DNA of 64,000 nucleotides. Source: Seiridium cupressi (lineage: Eukaryota; Ascomycota; Sordariomycetes; Amphisphaeriales; Sporocadaceae). The stretch's first letter is position 1. Each line of letters begins with the position of its first letter. Where the stretch lies: positions 295,773 to 359,772 of the forward strand of contig JARVKI010000041.1 of assembly GCA_036674765.1 (NCBI GenBank), in the 5' to 3' direction. A program made the translations under genes and the position numbers. Positions 55,478-64,000 of the stretch are shown piece after piece. The notes beneath the pieces were generated by a model, which was not told where the DNA came from, did no database searches, and worked only from the letters and a program-made list of their open reading frames with translations.

Positions 55478-56229
55478 CGAATTCAGGGCCTCTTGCTCGA
55501 ATTCAGCTTTGACAGGATATGCCAGATCGAAGGCATGGGACCCCTCATGGAGACACGAGTGAATGCGACAAGTAATGAGGAAAAAGCGATGACAGTATAT
55601 CTGAGTGCAGTGGCCTTTGTTGCGATGGGTGGTGGCGCATGACACAAAGGCTCAAGGATCTATGGTCGCTTGCGCTTGGGGGGAGGAGAAAAAGTGCCCT
55701 GGCAGCTGTCATCACAACAAAGAAAGACATCTAGGAATGTGAAAAAGATTGCTCTGGATCAAGCCGTCGACAGTCTATTTTTAGATTTACCTAAACATGC
55801 CTGCCACGACAGGACGAAGCATGCCTTTCATCCCGTCTTGAAAGGTCATAACAATGATCAATGAGATCATGTCATTGCTGCTACTATATTACCAATGGCG
55901 TGGAAGCATTGGGAAAGTCAACTTACTCGCTATAACCTTGGCCAGGAGTGTGAGACATGTAACGTATACTTCTTGCCCAGAAAATTTCTCACACAATGTT
56001 CTTTGATACAAGTAGAGTTCCACAGGTTCCATAACCGTTGATAATTACTCTCACAGATTTGATGTCACAGGAACATGATATACTCGCAACATTATCCCGT
56101 GCCATCCACACTATAACTCATTCCGTATTAGAGCTTGATTATTGTAGCTTTCTGGCAGATAAGGAAAGGATAATATTCGTAGTCCTTCAGCGCCTCTGCA
56201 AGACACTTCTTCCATCTGTTGTCCATGAT
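55478..56229. other. non-coding stretch upstream of the copper transporter
   Basis: Promoter side of the Ctr gene; no gene seen. Confidence 0.55.
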
Positions 56230-56473
56230 TTACACGTTTCCGCTTGGTTCTAGTCCTCTGAGATAAGTCCCATACTCGTACCAGCTCATCAAAGTTGGAA
56301 ACAGTTGCCGAAGTACCTCAGCCAAGACAGTCGATTCTTGGGTACAATAGCCAGGGTTTGGGGCTGCGTAAGTCAAAGATAGCGTTGCATCGTACTTTGA
56401 GAGCTCTTCCTGGAGTTCTTGTACGACGGTTAAGCTGTTAAGCCCTCGGTCCCTTTCGCCTGTAAGGGTTGCC
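56230..56473 (-). pseudogene. orphan terminal exon of a lost gene
   Basis: On the minus strand, after a possible splice acceptor (CTCATAG at about 56474-56480), a frame of 80 codons runs to a TAA at 56230-56232: ATLTGERDRGLNSLTVVQEL, then QEELSKYDATLSLTYAAPNPG, then YCTQESTVLAEVLRQLFPTL, then MSWYEYGTYLRGLEPSGNV. Composition and motif-like blocks (PNPGYCTQESTVLAEVLRQL, MSWYEYG) are strongly protein-like, but no upstream exon can be read in the AT-rich 56480-56900 sequence. It looks like the surviving 3' exon of a gene cut or degraded on its 5' side. I do not recognise the family. Confidence 0.4.
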
Positions 56474-56906
56474 TATGAGGTCAATGAGGATTCATGTTTT
56501 TGGCTTATTACTTTATGCAGCACTATAGCAAAGGTAACAGTGATAATATATTTAAAGACTATTTTCGGCATGAATAAAGTCCTGATGTAGGCTATGACGG
56601 CACGCCTTGGATTTGATGAGATGTAGTACATTTGTATCAAATGCAACTAAGAACTTTTGAGGGTTTTACTTTGGAGCCGGGGGTTATTTTCTGCGACAGT
56701 CGTATAGCGCTGACAGGCTTCTCCATTAGTGTTGCTGACAGCTCACATGATCGACCAAGGGTGATTGGAAGTTGCCCTGACGGGTAAGCAGGCGATAAGA
56801 CGGAGGATTATGATGCCGGCGGCACAATCACACAACCGCCTTCGAGAAAAATGCATGATATTAAGCTTTCATAGGGACTCGATGATCTAAGATCCCGAAG
56901 CAAATC
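56474..56906. other. non-coding stretch
   Basis: AT-rich in its first half; upstream region of the next gene. No coding exon continuing the orphan exon was found. Confidence 0.5.
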
Positions 56907-58487
56907 ATGATGTACAAAGAGCCGTGGGTCGTCTCTGCAGTGCTGCTGTTCGCCGGCAGCTGTGCGGCATTACCGGCGCAAGAGGAGTTTGGGCCTAGCA
57001 TCGAGTCGGCGCTCCAGAATGCGCCGCAAATCTTCAATGCGGTCCACAACGCCATGCGCCAATTTGGCTCGTCACTCCACCATAATGGCATGTCCTTCTT
57101 TCAAGCGATTATTCCGACGGGGACTCTACTATACCATGGTGCTCCGACAACAAATATCCCGGCCAATCTAGAATGGTTGGCATTCGAGATCGAGCATGCA
57201 GAGAACTTTGCGCATGGGAGGTGGAGGAAAGCACCGAATGATGATGGAGACATGGTATTCCAGGAGCACTTACAAACCCCATTGCAACCCGACCGGCAAA
57301 GAATGCACAGCGTTCTCAACTCGCCCAAGGAGACCCAAACACTTCACACTCGGGACGTCGGTAGCCGTTGGGTGCGCGACGGTTGGATACGCGAGCCAGG
57401 ATATCTCCAATTATACCAGACAGCCAGGCCCTTGAATGTGTTATACCTCGATGGCATGGCTGCTGGCAAAACCAACATGGGAACGAATGATGCGGAAGAC
57501 TACATATTGACTGGAAACAAGACCCGACACGGTTTCGACGACTTGTTACGGGCAGCGGATCTCTGTAAGTGGGCTAGGGATTGGAATATCGATGGCTTTA
57601 TTCGAATGGAGCCTGGCTTTGAAGTTGTCTACTGTGACTTCCAAGACGGTGGCCTGCATCAGCTTTCTGCCACGAGGCGCTCGAGTGGTGGGCATTCCAG
57701 GGAAGCCCTTGTGTTCCGGGACTTCAAATGGCTTCAAGCTGCCTCTCAGAGGTATCATGGGATTGGTGGAAGTCGTGTGCTCATCGACTACTCCTCGATG
57801 GTCTCTGCCTTTTTCTACCCACTAAACCTGACAAACCCAAATACAACGTTCTCGGAACATCCGAGGTTAGTCGCTGCCAGCGAAAGCGAATTGGCAAATA
57901 TCAAGGAGCACGTCGAGCGCTTGACGCCAAAGCAGCGAGCGCGGCCGGTGGGCAGCATCGACTGGCAAGGCGTTACTGATATGGTCGTAAGTCGGTATGC
58001 TGATAGACTTGCCTTCATGGCGACCATCGGCTCCATAGACACAATGAACATGTCTCTCAATCACTTGTTGGAGACATTCATGGATTTCAAGGAGGACGAG
58101 GTGGACTTCGCAGATGCCATGCAAAAATGTGCTTCACATTATCTCGCAGGTGCTGTGCCGAGGACACTGGAAGATGAGCTCATATACGCAGGAATTTCAG
58201 GAACAACTCATAAGATTTGCCAGACGTTGTTTGAGGCACACGAGTTGGTCGCTAGAAATCCAAATCCCGATGACAAGTCATTGGCTGAAGCATTGTTCTT
58301 GGTCCATGGTTTGATGGCCCAGCTTGGTTGGTCAAAATGGAAAGAATGTGGCCCTTGCAAGGTCGATGAAATTTGTTTCATTGCCATGTGGCCTTTTGGA
58401 AATGTCGAGGATCATTATAATCCGAGCTGTCTCAACGCTTCAACTGCATTAGGACGGAGAACATACTGGAGATGGGAATGGTGGTAG
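56907..58487 (+). CDS. secreted protein of unknown function, 526 residues
   Basis: Single exon. The N-terminus MMYKEPWVVSAVLLFAGSCAALPAQ is a signal peptide cut near ALPA. The mature protein has a regular layout: QIFNAVHNAMRQFGSSLHHN, IIPTGTLLYHGAPT, ANLEWLAFEIEHAENFAHGR, PLNVLYLDGMAAGKTNMGTN, WNIDGFIRMEPGFEVVYCDF, VLIDYSSMVSAFFYPLNLTN and a Cys-bearing C-terminus (KWKECGPCKVDEICFIAMWP). N-glycosylation sites such as NKT, NLT, NTT and NMS fit secretion. This is a family of secreted ascomycete proteins of unknown role; LYLDGMAAGK looks like a nucleotide or substrate loop, but no catalytic motif is assigned. No transmembrane anchor. Length and coding character are convincing. Confidence 0.75.
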   Translation: MMYKEPWVVSAVLLFAGSCAALPAQEEFGPSIESALQNAPQIFNAVHNAMRQFGSSLHHNGMSFFQAIIPTGTLLYHGAPTTNIPANLEWLAFEIEHAENFAHGRWRKAPNDDGDMVFQEHLQTPLQPDRQRMHSVLNSPKETQTLHTRDVGSRWVRDGWIREPGYLQLYQTARPLNVLYLDGMAAGKTNMGTNDAEDYILTGNKTRHGFDDLLRAADLCKWARDWNIDGFIRMEPGFEVVYCDFQDGGLHQLSATRRSSGGHSREALVFRDFKWLQAASQRYHGIGGSRVLIDYSSMVSAFFYPLNLTNPNTTFSEHPRLVAASESELANIKEHVERLTPKQRARPVGSIDWQGVTDMVVSRYADRLAFMATIGSIDTMNMSLNHLLETFMDFKEDEVDFADAMQKCASHYLAGAVPRTLEDELIYAGISGTTHKICQTLFEAHELVARNPNPDDKSLAEALFLVHGLMAQLGWSKWKECGPCKVDEICFIAMWPFGNVEDHYNPSCLNASTALGRRTYWRWEWW

Positions 58488-58855
58488 ACTTGGATTGAGG
58501 AAGAGCAGGTATGAGCAGCTTTGCAACTCGATATACACTGGCTACATGTTGGGATTCCTTCGTCGTTACAGGCATGACTGATCCAGCCAAAAGGAAAAGA
58601 AAAAGTCTACTGGACCACCGATGAGGTTTCATGGTGGAAGACATGATCACCCGGAAATAATTGATTGGCAGGAGCAGATTTGGTGTCGTCTATTGTGAGA
58701 GTCATTCGTCTCCGCCGTCTCTTCGTCCAACCTCGTGCAAATCCTGCTTCTCTTTATTTCCAGTGGGAGCCTGTTGCCTGTACACTGAAGCTTTGGGGGA
58801 AAAGACGACGACGAGCTGCCAAATGTTTATCGATCTTTCCATTGTTATCAACATC
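58488..58855. other. non-coding stretch
   Basis: 3' flank of the secreted-protein gene and upstream of the tRNA gene; nothing else seen. Confidence 0.6.
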
Positions 58856-58946
58856 GCCGGAGTGGCGCAATGGCTAGCGCATCGGGCTTTTATCTAGGAA
58901 TTGAGATGAAATCCGAGGGTTCAGGGTTCGAGTCCCTGCTTCGGCA
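58856..58946 (+). tRNA. tRNA-Lys(UUU) with an 18-base intron
   Basis: The acceptor stem GCCGGAG pairs with CTTCGGC, followed by discriminator A. The D stem GCGC/GCGC includes the A box TGGCGCAATGG. The anticodon stem TCGGG/TCCGA closes a loop C-U-UUU-A-(intron)-A, so the anticodon is UUU (Lys). The intron TCTAGGAATTGAGATGAA sits after position 37, the normal place for nuclear tRNA introns. The T arm is CAGGG TTCGAGT CCCTG, containing the B box GGTTCGAGTCC. A Pol III terminator follows. It decodes AAA and AAG lysine codons. Confidence 0.9.
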
Positions 58947-58952
58947 GTTAAT

Positions 58953-58957
58953 CTTTT
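58953..58957 (+). terminator. Pol III terminator of the tRNA-Lys gene
   Basis: A CTTTT run a few bases after the tRNA 3' end, the usual RNA polymerase III stop. Confidence 0.65.
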
Positions 58958-59995
58958 GATCTCTCTTTTGCGTCATTCTCGCCTTAGCTTTCGAAATACT
59001 TTTTGATAAAAGCACGCCAGAGAATTAGGATATCGATGCAGTGCAGACCACACTCAGCGACCAGCTAATTCACCGAAGTATTTTCTTGATTCCATCATAG
59101 TAGAGACCCAGCAAATCATGGTATTGTCACCAAGATAATGCTTAGGTCCAGGCGACCAAATATCTCTGGGTTTCTTTCTGTAATGTTCGCTAATAAGATG
59201 CCTTGAAGCCATCTTGTTCTGAGCGAACCCAGTCACGATACTTGTGCAAGCATGCGAGGTATCGCTGTTCTAGATTATGCCATCTCTTCTTCCCGATATT
59301 AGTGTTATTTGATCATCTTGGAGTTCTATTCCTGATCTTATGCAGTATAGCAATATGGGGCGGGAATGGCGACAAGAATGAACATGATTATCATATCAGA
59401 ATGATCTCATGCGCAGGCATCAGAATGAAGGTTCTCTACACATCTTTTTGCATCCAGCGGACCGCTTGAAATTGATAGCTACCGAAATATCGTGGTCCTT
59501 CAGCAATAGGATTTCCGTCGTAGGGCCTGGTGATTGAGCAACTATGTGGTGCTTTGCCTAATGCAGATCTGTGATCGCACAGTGGGAGGTTCGTAGTAGT
59601 CATCGGAGGTCGGACCTTTTCCTAATAATCCGAGATCTCAGCCCGAAATCCCAACCCGAAATCCCATCCCGGGATCTCAGGAAACGGTAAATTGGATCCG
59701 ACGCTACGGTGGTGTGACAAACGCCGAGATGTGTCGGCATCGCGGGGTTTTAGCTGCAGCGTACCCCTGGCACTGGCTTGATCCAGATGCCCTAGCGCCC
59801 CTATCAAGGCCAATCACCCACTGGAATTATTCAGCAAAGCTTAAGACGGACTCCACTACGGGCGCTTGCCGAGCTGTTATCGCATGGTCGTCGTATGAGG
59901 TGCTTTGGAAGCTCGTTGGCGAACTTCCGTTGTGATGTGAAGCTCGCCGGTATACAAATAGAGAGTCGATCCGTCTGTCTTCCGAGCCTGTCAAG
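58958..59995. other. non-coding stretch
   Basis: No gene seen. At 59630-59690 a short direct-repeat-like stretch recurs (CCCGAAATCCCA type units). Confidence 0.55.
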
Positions 59996-61039
59996 ATGGA
60001 AACCCCCACCAAGCTCAAGCAGCCTCAACGAGGTCTCTTCAGCAATCCTCTCTTTATCGCCATTCCAATACTGATCGGGCTGTTCTTTACACGTTCACCG
60101 TACATGATGACGGCGACAACTCCGGCAGCGGGCAAGCCGTGGGCTGATGCTCCTATAAAGCTCATCACTACTCCGCAATATGAGACCAAGCAGGTACGCA
60201 AACCGCAGACAATTCAACCGGCACAGCCGTATCCCCAACGGGCATCTACGGGCCATGACTGATACTTGACTGGCACAGACGGATATTTTCACAACCGGAG
60301 CGACTCACATGGCATTGTTACACAATGCAATCTTCCGAGGATACAATTCCATCTATCAACAAGCCCCCCATGTAAAGCCGGCCGACAAGAGCGACTTCAT
60401 CGGATATGCCTTGACATGGCACAAGTTCGTGGTCTCGCATCATGATGACGAGGAAGAGAACCTGTTTACCAAAGTCGAGGCTGTCCTTGATGACAAGACC
60501 ATATGGGCGGATACAATCAAGGAACACGGTACGTAAAACGAGAACTGACGAGTGTGGTATGTATTTGTCATTAACACGAGTCCTAAGAGTCTTTCCTGGG
60601 TGGTCTTGCGCAGTTTCAAAAGTACTTGACCTCTCTCAAATCCCCCTCCGAATTCGATGGTGTCGAGCTCCAGAAGGTCATGGCGAGTTTTCAAGAACCA
60701 TTCGATCATCATTTCCACCACGAAATCACCACGATCGCATCCCTCAAAGACCACCCAAATGCGCCCAAGCCTGGGTCGCCTGAGGAGGCTACGGCCTCGG
60801 CAACCTTCAAGACTTGGGGCAAGAAGACTGTGACCAAGGCTGGTACCCTGGATGTCGTCCCCTTCTTCCTGCTCAACCTCGACGGTACGGTTGAAGATGG
60901 CCTGTGGGCGAACTGGCCACCTATTCCAGCTCCCATCAAATGGGGTCTCACGAATATTGGCGGATCATGGTATGGCAGTTGGTGGAAATTCAGTTCTTGT
61001 TCCAACGGGCAGCCGAAAGAACTCTACGCCTTGGAATAA
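59996..61039 (+). CDS. membrane-anchored hemerythrin-like (HHE) domain protein
   Basis: Three exons (59996-60193, 60279-60528, 60588-61039; introns 85 and 59 nt) give 299 residues. An N-terminal hydrophobic segment (NPLFIAIPILIGLFFTRSPY) is followed by the HHE domain: THMALLHNAIFRGYN, FIGYALTWHKFVVSHHDDEE, ENLFTKVEAVLDDKTIWADT, EHGESFLGGLAQFQKY and FDHHFHHEITTIASLKDHP. The His/Glu ligands for a di-iron site are present (His in each helix, the E of DDEEEN and the HHE). C-terminal part WPPIPAPIKWGLTNIG is unusual and Trp-rich. Such proteins bind oxygen, iron or nitric oxide; the role here is inferred. Secretory pathway or membrane location follows from the anchor. Confidence 0.83.
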
Positions 61040-61257
61040 AGAACAACGGCACGGATCTGGAACATCTACAAGCTTATTCCAAGACTCGGACTGTAGACAA
61101 TGTATTGGCTGGATCTGTATCGAGACGTTTTAACTCGTTAGTCGGCACACGAGGAGGACGATGATAGCGCTATGAAGGATATTATGAATGATGCCCCACC
61201 CGACCTATTTATATAATGCATAAAATACAAGTAGCACACTAGCCAAGTATAAACAAT
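61040..61257. other. short intergenic stretch between convergent genes
   Basis: No gene seen. Confidence 0.6.
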
Positions 61258-62134
61258 TTACACCTCAATCGCCTCCTCATCCGACACTTCATTCAACCAG
61301 ATAGAACCGTGGTATAGTGCCCAGGTAACAATGCCGAGAACGAAGATCCAGGCACTGAGCCCCGAGATGATGTGTCGTTGCCAAGTCTTCTCCGCTTCCA
61401 GCTTGCTGTTGTTGTGCGGGAAGGGCTTGTCGGGTATCGGGACATTAAGAATCTTGCAGAGAGGCTCCCAGCCCTCGCTGACATTGTACCAATGCAACTT
61501 CTCTGCTGGCACCACCTCCTTGAGGTGTTCCTCGTGGATGGCCTTGGTGGGCTCACGGATACCCTCGGAACCATATCTCCACTTGCTGAGCGCCTGGAAC
61601 TTGAACCCCCATTCTCCGTATCCCTGAGCCTTCCTCAGCCACATGACGACGAGGGGCAGGTACCAGTTGGACATCAAGCCATTCATGTGCTTCATACTCT
61701 TCCACCACGACCCCTGCTCACGAGTCGTCGCGACGACGATAGCGTCGGGGTATGCCCGCATGATTTCGGGGACCAGCGTCGCGGCCGGGCAGTCCATGGT
61801 TGCCACGTAGCCGTCGAAGAGCGATCGAATCAGGTGGTCCATCTGCTGCCTGTCCTCATCGGAGTTCTGTCGCGGTGCGAGATCCATGACCTCCAGCCAT
61901 GTCTTGATCTCGTGTAAGCTACCGCCGAGAGACTGAATGCCGGAGTCGTGGCAGGGTCCTTCGCAGAGAATACTGAGGGCTTCGTTCAAGGTCTTCGTAC
62001 CAGTACGGCACCTGGCTGGTGTTAGCTCTCCTTGCTCCGCAGAACATCCAAGACATGCGAACTTCGACTTACATGCCAGCACCGATAACCCTAAATTTAG
62101 CGCCCTTCTGGGGCTTTGACGGAAGTTGACCCAT
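61258..62134 (-). CDS. sulfotransferase-like P-loop protein with C-terminal membrane helix
   Basis: Two exons, 62134-62073 and 62011-61258 (61-nt intron), give 271 residues. The N-terminus KFRVIGAGMCRTGTKTLNEA carries the modified P-loop (G-M-x-R-T-G-T-K) of the fungal sulfotransferase/P-loop group (Sulfotransfer_4); the splice site lies inside it (GAGM|CRTG). Later parts include DCPAATLVPEIMRAYPDAIVV, ATTREQGSWWKSM (the arginine region for PAPS binding) and LHWYNVSEGWEPLCKIL. The C-terminus carries a membrane helix, ISGLSAWIFVLGIVTWALYH. Family members transfer sulfate from PAPS to small molecules, but many of these fungal proteins have no known substrate. The membrane-anchored tail suggests an organelle surface. 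Confidence 0.82.
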
Positions 62135-62301
62135 CGTGAAGTGTTTCTTTGCTTGGCTCACGATCCGCTTGAGAGTTCAACTCTTCGTAGTGTACCCCAC
62201 GTTTCTCCCAGTCGGTTGGAGGCAAATGGTGTCATCCGCTAGACAAATGAGGCGAAGCGAAGGACTGTTCCTTTATGGCTTTATAGCGAGGGGAAGGCTT
62301 G

Positions 62302-62685
62302 TTACAAGGCTTGCAGGGCCACATGTGTGATGCCAAGCGCCAAGAGGGAATCATCAAAGAGTAGACACATGGTCTTTCCCAGTGTGAGCTCCATTACAGG
62401 GTCGACGTTGCCACTGAGGCGAGCATCCAGGCCTCGCTTCTTTTCTGGAAGCTCGTCCATGCATCGCGGCCATTGTGTGTTGCAGAGAAGTGTACGGCCT
62501 GCCGTTCTGAGAAGCTCAAACGTGCTCCACTGATCACAGCGACCCCTGTCCGGCACATGGTAGACAGGGGACATCGCATTACCATTGGCTCGAATGAAAT
62601 CACTTGCTGCCTTCCGCAGGGCTTCTGAGCCCCTTCTGCATTCGCTCAATGGAGAATTACTGTCTGAAGTTGTCCTCCCTCGCAA
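62302..62685 (-). CDS. unassigned open frame
   Basis: A 127-residue frame without an ATG start (opens at TTG) contains protein-like blocks (RCDQWSTFELLRTAGRTLLC, MELTLGKTMCLLFDDSLLAL) but no motif I recognise. It could be an exon or a relic. No splice partner was found. Confidence 0.2.
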   Translation of the reverse strand: MRGRTTSDSNSPLSECRRGSEALRKAASDFIRANGNAMSPVYHVPDRGRCDQWSTFELLRTAGRTLLCNTQWPRCMDELPEKKRGLDARLSGNVDPVMELTLGKTMCLLFDDSLLALGITHVALQAL

Positions 62686-63885
62686 TACTTAACAGGCGTG
62701 TTATCACATGCCCTATCCGCGATGATCCCTTACAACCTTCCTAACACGTCCAAGCCGGCCGGACCCGCCAAGGACAGCGATGCAGGAACGACGACAACTT
62801 TCATTGCTCTAATCCGACACACCCAACCATTCCTAGGCCGTAGCACCGACTTCCGTCGCAGCCGAGACCGAGTCGAAGGGGCCGCCCGGAGATACCACAA
62901 GTGCCTATCAATCGGCAGCAAGTATAAGTAAGATTGGCAGGACACGATTTCTTGGCATTTCCAACCCTGTCCACTGGACGGGCTTGGCAGCGACGCGATA
63001 GGCGAAAAATCGACGTGTCTTTCTGGCCAAAGATAAAGAGGTCAGACCAAGAAGACTCCCTGGCCTATCTGTCTTCATCCCCGCAGGTTGCATGTGATGG
63101 CTTGACTTCTAAACCCTTCCGTATGCCATCAGATGTCGATCGAATCACTGGTTCTTTTGTCCTGAGTTGAATCGCATACTTAACCGTATTTGATGTGTTT
63201 TAATCTCTTTGCATCTAGGAACGGGCTCCTCGCCCCATATGTCTCCGGCGGCCACCGTTCCGTCCCACTTATGCTGTTGCAGTCAATCCCATAAGTGTTT
63301 CTTCGCGTCTGCATGCAAAGCTTTATCGACGTCCATAATAATCGACAGGGGTTATTTGCCATCGCCGGGCACATACGATGTGTTTATCTGAGCTGTTAGC
63401 GGTGTCAAATCTCCAAGTACTGTTAGCTTCGGGTTATACAAATGCCTGAAGTGCTTGATAATGATGCCCAGCTCAACGTTCAGCCAAGTCGGTAAGGCAA
63501 GTATAAGAAGATCTATTGTATGTAACGTGTCCCGCATGATATCTATTTGCCATCAGTTTATTTAAGTCCGAACCTTCTCAATTCTGAAACTCTTCAAGGT
63601 CACAAAAAAGTTTCTTATTCGCTTACATATCGAAATGGTCATTCCAAAGCTGGCACATCGACTTGTGTGTTGTCCAAGTCTGGCAATCATTCAATAGCCA
63701 AAGGGCTGATGTAAATTGAGTTTGTTGAGGACAAGTATAGGTGACTTTCAAATCTAAACTATCCATGCTATCGCCGTCTTGAAAAACTCTGCACAGCGCA
63801 AAGATAAAAATGTGCGGTTCCTAAGCTTTCCTTCTATATCTCTCTCTGATCCCTATATGTGAAAGAAGAGAAGAGGAAAAAAGAA
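62686..63885. other. non-coding stretch near the contig end
   Basis: Only short frames; no gene seen. Confidence 0.55.
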
Positions 63886-64000
63886 GGGGGGGGGGGGGGG
63901 GGGGGGAAAAAAACAAAAAATACACAAAAAAAACGTTTAAACCCAACCCAATAAAAAAAATAGTTTTTTTTTACGGGTTTAAATTAACAAAAAAATAAAA
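63886..64000. other. low-complexity window end (poly-G then A-rich), probable assembly artefact
   Basis: 21 consecutive G (63886-63906) are followed by A-rich sequence with few other bases. A 9-base inverted repeat TTTAAACCC (63936-63944) and GGGTTTAAA (63975-63983) lies inside it. No telomere repeat is present. This looks like low-quality end sequence rather than biology. Confidence 0.55.

Overview
This window looks like nuclear DNA of a filamentous ascomycete (Pezizomycotina). Genes are monocistronic, on both strands, and cut by short introns (mostly 41-90 nt, GTAAGT-type donors, CTAAC/CTGAC-like branch sites). The gene set is typical of these fungi: a UstYa/DUF3328 protein, two Zn2Cys6 regulators, a fungal class I histone deacetylase, Mtc1, Rpn11 and a hemerythrin-like protein. 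The class cannot be fixed from sequence alone. The last ~115 bases (a 21-base G run, then A-rich sequence) look like a contig end.

Left part (1-10.8 kb, accessory). It opens with the 3' end of a Gly/Cys-rich gene and a decayed Hva1/TUDOR-like gene. The most interesting locus follows: a secreted precursor (2103-2540, minus) with four copies of an LYWASTLL-type peptide separated by acidic spacers and Kex2-like KR sites, a UstYa/DUF3328 oxidase-like protein with both HxxHC motifs (4547-5753, minus), and an FMN-dependent monooxygenase of the NtaA/SnaA/DszA type (6511-7957, minus). Precursor plus UstYa is the hallmark of dikaritin-type fungal RiPP pathways (ustiloxin, phomopsin, asperipin, epichloecyclin). 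The repeated core here matches none of the ones I know.

Central part (10.8-28 kb, housekeeping). Mitochondrial NAD-malic enzyme, a small unknown protein, a decayed relic, Rpd3-type histone deacetylase, an AT-hook nuclear protein and Mtc1, separated by long non-coding stretches.

Second accessory block (28-39 kb). A six-cysteine secreted protein, a secreted type-B carboxylesterase, a Zn2Cys6 regulator divergent from a DHA1-type MFS exporter, and a UstS-like glutathione S-transferase whose N-terminal half needs three introns, one of them GC-AG. Hydrolase, regulator, exporter and GST together resemble a detoxification or small metabolite locus.

Right part (39-64 kb). Rpn11 proteasome deubiquitinase, an unknown 427-residue protein, a small membrane protein, a secreted histidine acid phosphatase, an MFS sugar transporter, an MDR oxidoreductase, a second Zn2Cys6 regulator, a Ctr copper transporter, an orphan exon relic, a secreted unknown protein, an intron-containing tRNA-Lys(UUU), a membrane-anchored hemerythrin-like protein and a sulfotransferase-like protein with a C-terminal membrane anchor. 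Exon joins were worked out by hand from splice signals, frame and family consensus; all totals are multiples of three.
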